Notes: generated by a model not told the origin, from the sequence alone. A stretch of 64,000 bases of DNA from Paenibacillus wynnii (GCF_030812855.1 NZ_JAUSTK010000013.1:1-64000), one strand, 5' to 3'. Numbered from the stretch's first letter, positions 52,279 to 60,299 are shown. Numbers and translations: made by a program.

Positions 52279-52722
52279 ATGATTATCAATCAAGGTATTG
52301 AATTTGGAGATAATATAGATGGAATTACATATAGAGATAGACCGGGAGTATATGCGGTCATTGAAAAAGAAAATAAAATAGCGGTGGTTAAGACAAAAGA
52401 TCGTATTTTTTTACCTGGCGGAGGAATTGAAGGGGCAGAATCTTATCAAGAGTGCTTAAGAAGAGAGTGTTCTGAAGAACTTGGATGTGATATAGAAGTT
52501 GGTTATTATATAGGGAATGCTGCACAATATACTTTTTCATTCAAAGATAAGCAACCACTCAAGATTATCGGACACTTTTATTTCGTAACAATAACTGGTT
52601 TAAATAACTTAAAGATTGAAGATGATCATGAATTAGTGTGGCTATCTTCTGACAAAGCAATACAAAGTATGGATGTTGAGTTTCAAGCTTGGGCAATTAA
52701 TGAGTATATAAAACTAAGATAA
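52279..52722 (+). CDS. Cassette 3: NUDIX hydrolase
   Basis: 147 residues, ATG 52279 behind GGGGGAGAG. The NUDIX box is complete: G-G-I-E-G-A-E then R-R-E-C-S-E-E-L-G-C (G-x5-E-x7-R-E-x-x-E-E-x-G). These enzymes hydrolyse nucleoside diphosphates linked to another group, such as damaged nucleotides or nucleotide sugars; the substrate is not predictable. A second NUDIX gene is in cassette 19. Confidence 0.9.
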   Translation: MIINQGIEFGDNIDGITYRDRPGVYAVIEKENKIAVVKTKDRIFLPGGGIEGAESYQECLRRECSEELGCDIEVGYYIGNAAQYTFSFKDKQPLKIIGHFYFVTITGLNNLKIEDDHELVWLSSDKAIQSMDVEFQAWAINEYIKLR

Positions 52723-52771
52723 ATGACAAAAAGATTAGATCAAGTCGTTGATCGAAGAGGGCTCAGGCATC

Positions 52772-52874
52772 AGATAACATCGCATTCAACGTTGCGGACC
52801 GGGAGAGGTGTTTCGGGGAAATGAATTCACCGGACACATTCAACCGGCAAAGTGGCAGAGCCACCCGGACCTAA
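52772..52874 (+). repeat. attC-like site 3, 5' part only
   Basis: R'' AGATAAC 52772-52778 and the left arm sequence agree with site 12 up to CACCCGGACCT, then the similarity stops. L' and R' are missing, so the junction between cassettes 3 and 4 is lost. R'' matches the start of cassette 3 in 8 of 9 bases. Confidence 0.75.
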
Positions 52875-52934
52875 TATTTGGAATGGGATACAATTCCATT
52901 AAGAGCTTGAATAAGGAATACTGGAGGTTACCAA

Positions 52935-53090
52935 ATGTCTAAATATATAAAAATTGAAGGGATAGTAGAAATTAATGATTATCAAGATAATGATTTGTTT
53001 ATTGACGAATTTATAAAATTTGTAGAGAAACACAAGTGGTATTTTGGGGGCGGAAGTAAAGAAGTAGATGAAAATGGAGAAAATATATAA
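52935..53090 (+). CDS. Cassette 4: 51-residue acidic hypothetical protein
   Basis: ATG 52935 is preceded by TGGAGG at good distance. Translation begins M-S-K-Y-I-K-I-E-G-I-V-E-I and contains F-I-D-E-F-I-K-F-V-E-K-H-K-W. The gene's 5' context was altered by the truncation of attC site 3. No family recognised. Confidence 0.6.
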   Translation: MSKYIKIEGIVEINDYQDNDLFIDEFIKFVEKHKWYFGGGSKEVDENGENI

Positions 53091-53223
53091 TCATAGTTAG
53101 AGCCAAAATAAAGCTTGAATAATAGCTTGAAAAGGGCAAAGAAAAAGACTAAAAAGAAAATCGAAAAAATAATAAAGTACCATAAAGACGAATTGTAAGT
53201 ATGACCAGGAAGCAGGAGGCATC

Positions 53224-53385
53224 GGATAACAACGTATTCACGCTGCGTCGCATACGCTCCTTGATTCGCTCGAAGCAGAGATGCGAGGAAGTAGAATCTG
53301 GTGAATAACCACTGCGAGGCTAAGTCTTCGACCCGGCGCTACGCGCCTTAAGCCTCTCGGGTTCGTGAATACAACAACGTTATCA
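53224..53385 (+). repeat. attC-like site 4
   Basis: R'' GGATAAC 53224-53230, L'' GTATTCACG 53234-53242, L' CGTGAATAC 53364-53372, R' GTTATCA 53379-53385. The R'' and R' of this site are not complements of each other, as expected when they belong to different cassettes. Confidence 0.85.
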
Positions 53386-53433
53386 GAAATCGTGTGAAAG
53401 ACAAATTAATAAAATCCAAGGAGTTAGAAACAT

Positions 53434-54282
53434 ATGAAAATTGCATATCTTGGGCCAAAGGGAACATTTTCAGAAGAAGCGGCTACACAATATTTCAATG
53501 ATGATGAAGTAGAATTCTATATGTACGATACAATTCCAGATGTAATTGAAGCAATTGGAGAATATAAAGTAGATAAAGCAATTGTTCCTCTAGAGAACAC
53601 AATTGAAGGAACTATTAATATGACAATTGACTCTTTAATCTCCTTTGATAAATTGTTTATCGAAGGAGAGTTCATATTGCCAGTTTCCTTACATCTGCTT
53701 GCTAATAAGGGAACGAATCTTTCTGAAATTAAAGAAGTATGGTCAATTTCTCCAATACTAACTCAATGCAGGAAGTACATAAGAAAACGTAATATTAAGA
53801 GCTTACAGTATGATAGTTCGGCTTCTGCTGCTGCAACATTAAAAAATATCGGAAGAATTGATGTGGCAGCAATTGGTTCAAGGTCATTGGCAAATATATT
53901 GGACTTAAACATAATTGATTGGAATATCCAAGACAATGCTGACAATCAGACACGATTTATTATTATCAGTAATAATAAAAATACTGATACAGATTTAAAG
54001 AAGACTATGTTTGTAATAACTCCAGGTCAAGATCAACCAGGGATATTATCTTCAATATTGAATGTATTTACCGCTCTTGTAATAAATTTGTCATGGATTG
54101 AATCACGTCCAACGGCAAGGAAATTAGGAGTTTATAGATTTTTTCTAGAAGCAAATAACCACTGTAGCGAAATGACGATTAAAAAAGCAGTTACTATATT
54201 AGAAACTTTAGGGCATGAGGTTCGAATAATAGGGAGATATAATGCTTTTGAAAGTAACTCAATGAAGTCACACGACATCTGA
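53434..54282 (+). CDS. pheA: Cassette 5: prephenate dehydratase
   Basis: 282 residues, ATG 53434 behind CCAAGGAG. N-terminal I-A-Y-L-G-P-K-G-T-F-S-E-E, P-L-E-N-T-I-E-G-T near 50, and the catalytic N-Q-T-R-F (T-R-F) near 180 define the dehydratase; a C-terminal ACT domain with E-S-R-P-T-A-R and Y-R-F-F-L-E (residues ~195-270) would bind phenylalanine. It converts prephenate to phenylpyruvate. A complete, regulated biosynthetic enzyme is unusual cargo for a cassette. Both cassette ends match perfectly (9 of 9). Confidence 0.93.
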   Translation: MKIAYLGPKGTFSEEAATQYFNDDEVEFYMYDTIPDVIEAIGEYKVDKAIVPLENTIEGTINMTIDSLISFDKLFIEGEFILPVSLHLLANKGTNLSEIKEVWSISPILTQCRKYIRKRNIKSLQYDSSASAAATLKNIGRIDVAAIGSRSLANILDLNIIDWNIQDNADNQTRFIIISNNKNTDTDLKKTMFVITPGQDQPGILSSILNVFTALVINLSWIESRPTARKLGVYRFFLEANNHCSEMTIKKAVTILETLGHEVRIIGRYNAFESNSMKSHDI

Positions 54283-54393
54283 TAACAACATATCTACGCT
54301 GCGGGCTAACGCCCTTGGTCTGGCCGAGGGAATTCGGGGAAGTGATTCAGCCAAACAACCCAGTGAGGGTTCGTAGATACACCAACGTTATAT
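54280..54393 (+). repeat. attC-like site 5 (short form)
   Basis: R'' TGATAAC 54280-54286, TATCTACG 54291-54298 and CGTAGATA 54372-54379 complementary, R' GTTATAT 54387-54393. 114 bp, lacking the third arm seen in site 1. R'' matches the start of cassette 5 perfectly. Confidence 0.85.
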
Positions 54394-54432
54394 GAAATTC
54401 ATCCAAAACATTATAAATACGAGGTAAAGCCC

Positions 54433-54759
54433 ATGAATAATTGGATTTCATTACAGGATGATGAATACAGAATAGTTTGGAATAATTTCTATAAACACTT
54501 TTCATTCAAACCAAGTATATATCCTAAGGATTGGCAGCATGAATCATTTTATTATTCTCCATATTTGCAAGACGTATCTCCAAGAATATCTTTTTATCCT
54601 GATGGTGATTATTATTTATTCTTAAAGACAGATTTTAGTTTTGGTTATTTAGGCCATCCTTGGGAACATAGCATTACAATATTTGGTGAAGAGCTAATAC
54701 AACAATTTATTAAACATAAACCTAAGATTTTGGGTGGGATAATTCGAAGAGGTAGATGA
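54433..54759 (+). CDS. Cassette 6: DUF2716-like protein, shortened
   Basis: 108 residues, ATG 54433 preceded by GAGGTAAAG. Y-P-D-G-D-Y-Y-L-F-L and F-G-Y-L-G-H-P-W-E-H-S-I-T recall the C-terminal part of DUF2716 proteins. The normal family is longer, so the middle appears deleted between F-S-F-K-P-S-I-Y-P and D-W-Q-H-E-S-F-Y-Y. Function of the family is unknown. Confidence 0.65.
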   Translation: MNNWISLQDDEYRIVWNNFYKHFSFKPSIYPKDWQHESFYYSPYLQDVSPRISFYPDGDYYLFLKTDFSFGYLGHPWEHSITIFGEELIQQFIKHKPKILGGIIRRGR

Positions 54760-54764
54760 ACTTC

Positions 54765-54887
54765 ATATAACATAATATTCGTGCATCGGGCCATTCGGCC
54801 CTCGGTCCGGCAGAAGGGTTTCGAAGAAGCAGAAGCAGCCGGACACATCCGACTTCGTCGGATGTCGTGAATACGGGAATGTTATAC
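54765..54887 (+). repeat. attC-like site 6 (short form)
   Basis: R'' ATATAAC 54765-54771 and R' GTTATAC 54881-54887. A different inner-arm type (GGTCCGGC with GCCGGAC), as in site 9. R'' matches the start of cassette 6 perfectly. Confidence 0.82.
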
Positions 54888-54943
54888 GAAACCACCTAAA
54901 CAATTGGGACATACAAGATGAAAAATTTTAAGAGGTGAGTATA

Positions 54944-55411
54944 TTGAATTCGAATTTATTAATTAGGGAATTTGTTAACGATGATTGCAAAACAATATCA
55001 AACATTATTAGAGATAATTTATTAAATGTAAACATCCGAGATTATCCAGAAAAGATAATAAATAATATGAGTAGAATATTCACGCCAGAATATATAGTTG
55101 ATATCTCCAAGGTTAGAAAAGTATATGTTGTTGTTGAAGGTACGAAAATTATCGGTACTGCAAGTCTTGATAAAGATACTATATATACAGTCTTTATTGA
55201 TATTAACCATCATAATAAGGGATTCGGACGAATCCTGATTAATTTTATTGAACGAATTGCTCTTGAGTCTGGGACTATATCACTTAAGCTTCCCAGCAGC
55301 ATTACTGCACAAGGATTTTATGAGAAGCTTGGATATCATGCAATAGACTCGATAGAGTCTGAAGAGTTTGGTAGAGATATAATTATGATAAAGAATATTG
55401 TAAAGGAATAA
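54944..55411 (+). CDS. Cassette 7: GNAT acetyltransferase
   Basis: 155 residues. TTG 54944 behind AAGAGGTGA is my preferred start; GTG 54935 is within the site. Contains D-I-N-H-H-N-K-G-F-G-R-I-L-I near residue 85 (acetyl-CoA loop) and A-Q-G-F-Y-E-K-L-G-Y near 120. Substrate unknown. Different lineage from the GNAT in cassette 2. Confidence 0.85.
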   Translation: MNSNLLIREFVNDDCKTISNIIRDNLLNVNIRDYPEKIINNMSRIFTPEYIVDISKVRKVYVVVEGTKIIGTASLDKDTIYTVFIDINHHNKGFGRILINFIERIALESGTISLKLPSSITAQGFYEKLGYHAIDSIESEEFGRDIIMIKNIVKE

Positions 55412-55478
55412 GGTCTAGAAGAACTATTAAGTGATTTTTAAGGATTTTGAATGTAAATTCGATGAAGTAGGTGTCTTC

Positions 55479-55642
55479 GTATAACACGGTATTCACGCGT
55501 CGGGACCTGACGGTCCCTTGGTCTTCAGAGGCTTTTCAAGGAAGCGAAGACAGCAGACAACCCTGCACTGGCTAAGTCCGTTGGACCCCGGGCTAACGCC
55601 CCTTAAGCCAGTGAGGGGTTCGTGAATACAACAACGTTATAT
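55479..55642 (+). repeat. attC-like site 7
   Basis: R'' GTATAAC 55479-55485, L'' GTATTCACG 55489-55497, L' CGTGAATAC 55621-55629, R' GTTATAT 55636-55642. First arm changed to GGGACC-TGAC-GGTCCC, compensating relative to site 1. R'' matches the start of cassette 7 perfectly. Confidence 0.85.
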
Positions 55643-55676
55643 GAAAGTGCTGAAATTCTTGAAAGGAAATGATTTA

Positions 55677-55939
55677 ATGACCAAATTTACTTGTCCATGT
55701 TGTGGATATAAAACACTAGATGAAGAACCACCCGGAACATATGACATTTGTAAGATTTGTTTTTGGGAAGATGATGGAGTTCAATTTGATGATCCTGATA
55801 TGCAGGCGGGGCCAATGTAGTGTCATTAAGAGAGGGACAATCTAATTTTCTTAAATTTGGATCTTGTGAAGAGAGATGTAATAAATTTGTAAGAAAACCA
55901 CATGAAAATGATGTATTTGAAGGGCCAAAGAAAATTTAA
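55677..55939 (+). pseudogene. Cassette 8: frameshifted CPCC-family cysteine-rich protein
   Basis: From ATG 55677: T-C-P-C-C-G-Y-K-T-L-D-E-E-P-P-G-T-Y, then I-C-K-I-C-F-W-E-D-D, a typical zinc-binding CPCC start. The frame ends at 55820, but the family's second half (V-S-L-R-E-G-Q-S-N-F and V-R-K-P) continues in another frame to 55939. One indel near 55808-55812 explains it. GAAAGGAAATG precedes the start. Confidence 0.75.
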
Positions 55940-56022
55940 TTCATCTATTCAAAGATTTTAAAAAGGGTTATAAAAGTGATTGAAAATTGACTTGTATGTA
56001 TACCGAAGAAGTCAGCACTTTC

Positions 56023-56183
56023 ATATAACACAGTATTCCCGCTGCGGGCCATTCGTCCCTTGGTCTGCAGAGGATTTTCGGGGAAGCGTGATCAGCAGAC
56101 AACCCTGCACTGTCTAAGTCCGTCGGACCCGGGACTAACGCCCCTTAAGCCAGTAAGGGTTCGTGACTACAACAACGTTAAGC
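56023..56183 (+). repeat. attC-like site 8
   Basis: R'' ATATAAC 56023-56029 and R' GTTAAGC 56177-56183; L''/L' (GTATTCCCG, CGTGACTAC) have two mismatches. R'' matches the start of cassette 8 perfectly. Confidence 0.83.
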
Positions 56184-56206
56184 GAAATCATCCAAGGAGA
56201 TTAAAC

Positions 56207-57109
56207 ATGAATAAAAACAAAAGAAAAACTATAATACTGGATACAAATATTATTATAAAAGATCCCAATAGTATTACACGTTGGACACCGATGGTAGATA
56301 TAATAGTGCCCGATATAGTTGTCAGAGAACTTTTCTCATTATCTAATCATGGAAGAATATCTAAAAATCTTATTCATCTATGGGAAGAGTCAGGATACAA
56401 GCAGTTTATTAAAGAAGTTGAAATTGATAATTTAGTAATTGATAGAAGGAAAGTATCTTCTCCAAATACTTTGTCGCGAACTGATTTATTATTAGCTCAA
56501 TACACTCAATCATTAAGCGGTAAGTCAGGTTCTGATGTTTATCTTGCTACAGAAGATAGAAAGTTAGAGGAATATTGCCAATCCATTGGTGTAAAAACTT
56601 TAAGGATCTCCGATTTTTCAAGAATAGTATCTGAGTATGTAACAACTGATCTTTCTGAAACAAACGAAAGTATTGGAAGTGAACAAAAAAAATTAATTAG
56701 ATTCTGGGTTGTTTCTTTTTTAATTTTACTTATTTGTACAGGAATTACTCTTTATTTTCAGGACAAAATTATTAAATACATAATAAATAGTTTTCTTCCA
56801 ATGCTACATAAGAACTATAAAGTTATAATTCCTTCTTCCTTACCAGTTATAGGCATTCTATTGTATTGGTTTAGATCTTTACAAAGAGGACTGTATGGTC
56901 TGGTTGAGACTGGTGTAGGAACAGTTGGAGCTATGTATATCTTTTCAATTAATGACAATCAGAATAACATCAATTCGTTAACTGTAATAAGTATTATTGG
57001 TAGTCTATATGTGATTGTAAGAGGTTTAGATAACTTTTATCAAGGGATAAAAGGATCCAAGCTAGAACCGTATGTAAGAAAGTTTTTAATGGAAAAACAA
57101 AAGAAATAA
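56207..57109 (+). CDS. Cassette 9: PIN-domain protein with membrane anchor
   Basis: 300 residues from ATG 56207, behind AAGGAG; the longer frame starts inside attC site 8. Residues 6-160 form a PIN nuclease domain: T-I-I-L-D-T-N-I-I-I, V-V-R-E-L-F-S-L, and G-S-D-V-Y-L-A-T-E-D-R-K-L with the acidic cluster expected for metal-dependent RNase activity. Residues ~165-285 contain about four hydrophobic helices. PIN domains are common toxin components, but no antitoxin is in this cassette and a membrane-tethered form is uncommon. Confidence 0.78.
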   Translation: MNKNKRKTIILDTNIIIKDPNSITRWTPMVDIIVPDIVVRELFSLSNHGRISKNLIHLWEESGYKQFIKEVEIDNLVIDRRKVSSPNTLSRTDLLLAQYTQSLSGKSGSDVYLATEDRKLEEYCQSIGVKTLRISDFSRIVSEYVTTDLSETNESIGSEQKKLIRFWVVSFLILLICTGITLYFQDKIIKYIINSFLPMLHKNYKVIIPSSLPVIGILLYWFRSLQRGLYGLVETGVGTVGAMYIFSINDNQNNINSLTVISIIGSLYVIVRGLDNFYQGIKGSKLEPYVRKFLMEKQKK

Positions 57110-57135
57110 CTTGTAAGAAGAATCACAATGACCTC

Positions 57136-57257
57136 GCTTAACAGCATATTCACGCATCGGGCATACGCCCTCGGTCCGGCAGAGGAATTTCAGGGAAGCA
57201 GGGGCTGCTGAACACACTTGGCATTCGCCAAGCGTCGTGAATACGGGAACGTTATAG
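57136..57257 (+). repeat. attC-like site 9 (short form)
   Basis: R'' GCTTAAC 57136-57142, L'' ATATTCACG, L' CGTGAATAC, R' GTTATAG 57251-57257. R'' is the exact complement of the unusual start of cassette 9 (GTTAAGCGA), strong evidence for the circle model. Confidence 0.87.
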
Positions 57258-57313
57258 GAAATAGCTGCAATTCTTATATAAACCTATATACAAAACCGAT
57301 TAAGGAGAATTAT

Positions 57314-57718
57314 ATGGAATTTCAAATAGAAGTAGATAATCATGTAATGGAAGAGATTGACCCGGAATTTGATTTTGTAACCGACTTCCTTATCCAAATG
57401 AACGGCAGTACAAACTCTTTTTGTACCGTATCTCATAGTGATTATTTATTTATACAATGTGCGGGTTCTAAATCAAAAATGACAATAGAATATAGAGAAC
57501 CAGATAACGACGGATTCAGGCATTTTGTAATAGGCGTGAGGAGTATAATCGAGACAAATACGAAGGTTTCTTATAGCGGAGGAGAAATAAAAGTAAGGAC
57601 TAATGAAGTCTTAAATTATGAACAAGCAGAAGAGCTATTTAAAACCTTCATTAATGAGAGAAGAATATTGGATAAGTACGTACTAAGAGAAACAACAAAA
57701 ATGTTTAAAGACTTATAA
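57314..57718 (+). CDS. Cassette 10: hypothetical protein
   Basis: 134 residues from ATG 57314 (AAGGAG nine bases before). Mixed alpha/beta with F-R-H-F-V-I-G-V-R-S-I and a C-terminal helix E-Q-A-E-E-L-F-K-T-F. Size and style recall immunity-type or SMI-like small proteins, but I do not recognise a family. The two ends of this cassette do not match each other. Confidence 0.65.
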   Translation: MEFQIEVDNHVMEEIDPEFDFVTDFLIQMNGSTNSFCTVSHSDYLFIQCAGSKSKMTIEYREPDNDGFRHFVIGVRSIIETNTKVSYSGGEIKVRTNEVLNYEQAEELFKTFINERRILDKYVLRETTKMFKDL

Positions 57719-57757
57719 AGCCCATTTGAGAGTATATTCGAAGAAAGCAGATACATC

Positions 57758-57916
57758 TGATAACACCGTTTTCCCGCTACGGGGCATACGCCCCTTGGTC
57801 TGCAAGAGGAATTTCAAGGAAGTTGACTCAGCAGACAACCCTGCACTGCCTAACCGCGTCGCGGCCGCCCTTCGGGCTTAAGGCAGTGAGGGTTCGGGAA
57901 CACACAAACGTTATAG
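57758..57916 (+). repeat. attC-like site 10
   Basis: R'' TGATAAC 57758-57764, L'' GTTTTCCCG 57768-57776, L' CGGGAACAC 57895-57903, R' GTTATAG 57910-57916. The stem kept pairing (one mismatch) although both strands changed from the GTATTCACG type. R'' does not match the start of cassette 10 (two differences of nine). Confidence 0.82.
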
Positions 57917-57958
57917 GAAATCAGCGCAATTCAAAACACTTTTAAAAGCGAGGTAAAC

Positions 57959-58588
57959 ATGATAAGGGGTTTATTATTAGCAATGATGTTGTTGGTTACT
58001 GCTTGTAGTAACAATACGAATACAGATCCAAAACTAACAAGTAACGAGGAACAATTAATAGCTGAGTTGGGCTTTGACGAAGATGTTTTTAAAATTCTAA
58101 AACTAGAAACAAACAATGAGATTAATCAACTCACAGGTTACGATGTGAATTACAAACCTTATAAGGTAGAAGGTGTTGTATCATCTACTGAACAAGGAAA
58201 AGAAACATTAAAAATATTAAGAGAGAAACTAAAAGGAAAAGATTACATTGCATTTCTGGAATCATCGCAAAGTATAGGTATTATCAAGGGTAGAGATCAA
58301 ACCAAAATTATTAAGATCATGGGGACAGAAGGACCAAATTATGATTTGTTAAATGAAGATATAATTAAGTTCTTTAAAGAGTGGGAGAAGAAATATAACT
58401 TTAATATTCTATACGCTGACGATAGTGCGGTGCATATTGAACTGAATAAGTTACCAAATGATTTTGTTATGTTCGCAAATGAAATTTACAACTTTTGTCC
58501 GGATACCGTTGATTCGGGTAGTGGAAGTATTGAAGGACTGATTGCAGAAATAAAAATGACAAATGGAGTAGTCTTTTGGTGGGACTAA
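57959..58588 (+). CDS. Cassette 11: DUF4253 lipoprotein
   Basis: 209 residues, ATG 57959 preceded by GCGAGG. Lipoprotein signal with L-L-V-T-A-C at residues 11-16. The C-terminal ~95 residues fit DUF4253: L-P-N-D-F-V-M-F-A-N-E-I-Y-N-F-C-P-D and a terminal F-W-W-D. Surface-anchored; function unknown. Confidence 0.75.
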   Translation: MIRGLLLAMMLLVTACSNNTNTDPKLTSNEEQLIAELGFDEDVFKILKLETNNEINQLTGYDVNYKPYKVEGVVSSTEQGKETLKILREKLKGKDYIAFLESSQSIGIIKGRDQTKIIKIMGTEGPNYDLLNEDIIKFFKEWEKKYNFNILYADDSAVHIELNKLPNDFVMFANEIYNFCPDTVDSGSGSIEGLIAEIKMTNGVVFWWD

Positions 58589-58608
58589 TCAGGGAAGGCG
58601 CTGACATC

Positions 58609-58769
58609 CTATAACAAAGCATTCACGCTGCGGGCCATACGGCCCTTGGTCTGCGAAGGATTTTCAAGGAAGTTGACTCAGCAGACAATCCTGCGAGGCT
58701 AAGTCTCCGATCCGGCGCGACGCGACGCGCCTTAAGCCTCTCGGGTTCGTGAATGCGGAAACGTTAGAT
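58609..58769 (+). repeat. attC-like site 11
   Basis: R'' CTATAAC 58609-58615, L'' GCATTCACG 58619-58627, L' CGTGAATGC 58748-58756 (exact complement with a compensating change), R' GTTAGAT 58763-58769. R'' matches the start of cassette 11 perfectly. Confidence 0.87.
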
Positions 58770-58802
58770 GAAATTACCGAAAAAACAGAAAGGAATATAA
58801 AC

Positions 58803-59333
58803 ATGGGAAACGCAATATCACTACCTAAAGAATTAGAACATTTAGTTGACTCCTTACATATGTCAAATGGATTAACATCAATATTTATTGAGGTTTTAGC
58901 TATTAATGGATCATTATTAGCTAAAACAAATAGAGAAAAAGAACTAATTATCTGGTTGGCGCAACGTGATCAAGCAATAGTAGGAGCAGGTAACGTGGGT
59001 TTTGACATAGATGAAATGCCCTGGACAATTGATTACTTTGAAAGTGAAAAAGGATTTATCTTACGAGCTATTTCGAATGCAATGGATGGTTTAGGATGGG
59101 AAAGATTAAGTTATGAACCGCGTAAAGATTGGGTTATTGGATGCTTAGAAAAATTTCGGCAAATGATAAGTGCTTTTGATAAAGAATATGTAAAATCAAA
59201 TAATTATTTAGTATGGACTGAAATTGAAGTAGATGATGATTATCCAACGATCCCAGTAGGATATTCCAAATGTGAGACACATGGAATTTACTTGTCATGC
59301 CATAGGTGTATTCTTTGCAATAATATAATTTAA
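58803..59333 (+). CDS. Cassette 12: hypothetical protein with Cys/His-rich end
   Basis: 176 residues from ATG 58803, behind AAAGGAAT; the open frame begins earlier, inside attC site 11. Helical N-terminal part; the end has C-E-T-H-G-I-Y-L-S-C-H-R-C-I-L-C, which could bind zinc. No family recognised. Confidence 0.68.
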   Translation: MGNAISLPKELEHLVDSLHMSNGLTSIFIEVLAINGSLLAKTNREKELIIWLAQRDQAIVGAGNVGFDIDEMPWTIDYFESEKGFILRAISNAMDGLGWERLSYEPRKDWVIGCLEKFRQMISAFDKEYVKSNNYLVWTEIEVDDDYPTIPVGYSKCETHGIYLSCHRCILCNNII

Positions 59334-59372
59334 ATAAAACAATGTTAGTAATTCAAAGAGGTCGGTAACATC

Positions 59373-59520
59373 ATCTAACATTGCATTCAACGCTGCGGGC
59401 CAGGAGAGGCATTTCGTGGAAGTAAATTCACCGGACACATTCAACCGGCTAAGTGGCGGAGCCACCCGGACCTTCGGTCCTTAAAGCCGCTTGAAAGTCG
59501 TGAATATAACAACGTTAGGT
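59373..59520 (+). repeat. attC-like site 12
   Basis: R'' ATCTAAC 59373-59379, R' GTTAGGT 59514-59520; inner arms of the subtype also seen in the truncated site 3 (CCGGACACATTCAACCGGC). R'' matches the start of cassette 12 perfectly. Confidence 0.85.
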
Positions 59521-59547
59521 GAAATTACTGAAAATACAGGAGATAAC

Positions 59548-59838
59548 ATGAAGAAGATTTGGACTGATTTCAATGGCCCCACTCCTAATAGACTAAGAAT
59601 CTCTAATCTTGACATGGAGTATTTCAAGCTTTCAGATGGAGAATTAATTAGTGAAGTAATTACGGTCTCTAAAGAAATTGAAGAAGCAAGAGAAGATGGA
59701 TTTAAGAACGGAAAGCTATTCGGAACATGGACTGAGAGGGATAATTTAATAAGAAGAATGAGAGCTTTAAAAATGGACCCCAAAAAAATAGAAGAGATAA
59801 CAGGAATACCTAGAGCCGAAATCATAAGAAGATATTAG
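59548..59838 (+). CDS. Cassette 13: 96-residue hypothetical protein
   Basis: ATG 59548 behind CAGGAG. Helical and charged: E-V-I-T-V-S-K-E-I-E-E-A-R-E-D-G, ending P-K-K-I-E-E-I-T-G-I-P-R-A-E-I. That C-terminal pattern resembles the small helix-turn-helix tail of Rpn-type nucleases, but no catalytic domain is present. It could be a truncated relative; low certainty. Confidence 0.6.
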   Translation: MKKIWTDFNGPTPNRLRISNLDMEYFKLSDGELISEVITVSKEIEEAREDGFKNGKLFGTWTERDNLIRRMRALKMDPKKIEEITGIPRAEIIRRY

Positions 59839-59865
59839 ACTTTTTGGTCATTCGATGAGGTCAGA

Positions 59866-59899
59866 ACCCTACGGATTCGTGAATACGGGAACGTTATAA
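59866..59899 (+). repeat. attC-like site 13, 3' part only
   Basis: Only CGTGAATAC and R' GTTATAA (59893-59899) remain. The expected R'' (complement of GTTAGGTGA) and the inner arms are absent, so a deletion removed most of the site. Confidence 0.75.
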
Positions 59900-59969
59900 G
59901 AAATCGGGGGAAACATAATCTAAGTTCGCTATTAATAACCAAGGATCATAAAGGGAGAGGTGAGAAGAT

Positions 59970-60299
59970 ATTAAATTACTTTTTATCTGTAGCCGTAATA
60001 AATGGCGTAGCTTAACTGCTGAGAAGATTTTTGATGGATTCAATGGCTATGAAATAAGATCGGCAGGAACGGAAGAAGGAGCAAGAATTAAAGTTACTGA
60101 AGGACACATTGGATGGTCGGACATTATTTTTGTAATGGAGAAGAAGCATACGAGAAGGCTTAGAGATAAATTTCCAATGAGTCTAAAGAATAAACGATTA
60201 ATCTGTCTTGATATCCCAGATGATTATCAATTTATGGACGAAGAATTAATAGAAATATTGAAATCAAGAGTATCAGAACATATTGAATTGCCAGAATAA
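59970..60299 (+). CDS. Cassette 14: low-molecular-weight phosphatase-like protein without a normal start codon
   Basis: 109 residues if read from ATT 59970. K-L-L-F-I-C-S-R-N-K-W-R-S at the N-terminus is the C-x5-R-S phosphate-binding loop of low-molecular-weight tyrosine phosphatases; V-M-E-K-K-H-T-R-R-L and L-D-I-P-D-D-Y supply the expected C-terminal Asp region. GGGAGAGGTGAG stands in the right place, but the start codon reads ATT (a likely ATG to ATT change), and the frame is closed by TGA three codons upstream. Either a rare initiator or a dead gene. Confidence 0.7.
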   Translation: MKLLFICSRNKWRSLTAEKIFDGFNGYEIRSAGTEEGARIKVTEGHIGWSDIIFVMEKKHTRRLRDKFPMSLKNKRLICLDIPDDYQFMDEELIEILKSRVSEHIELPE

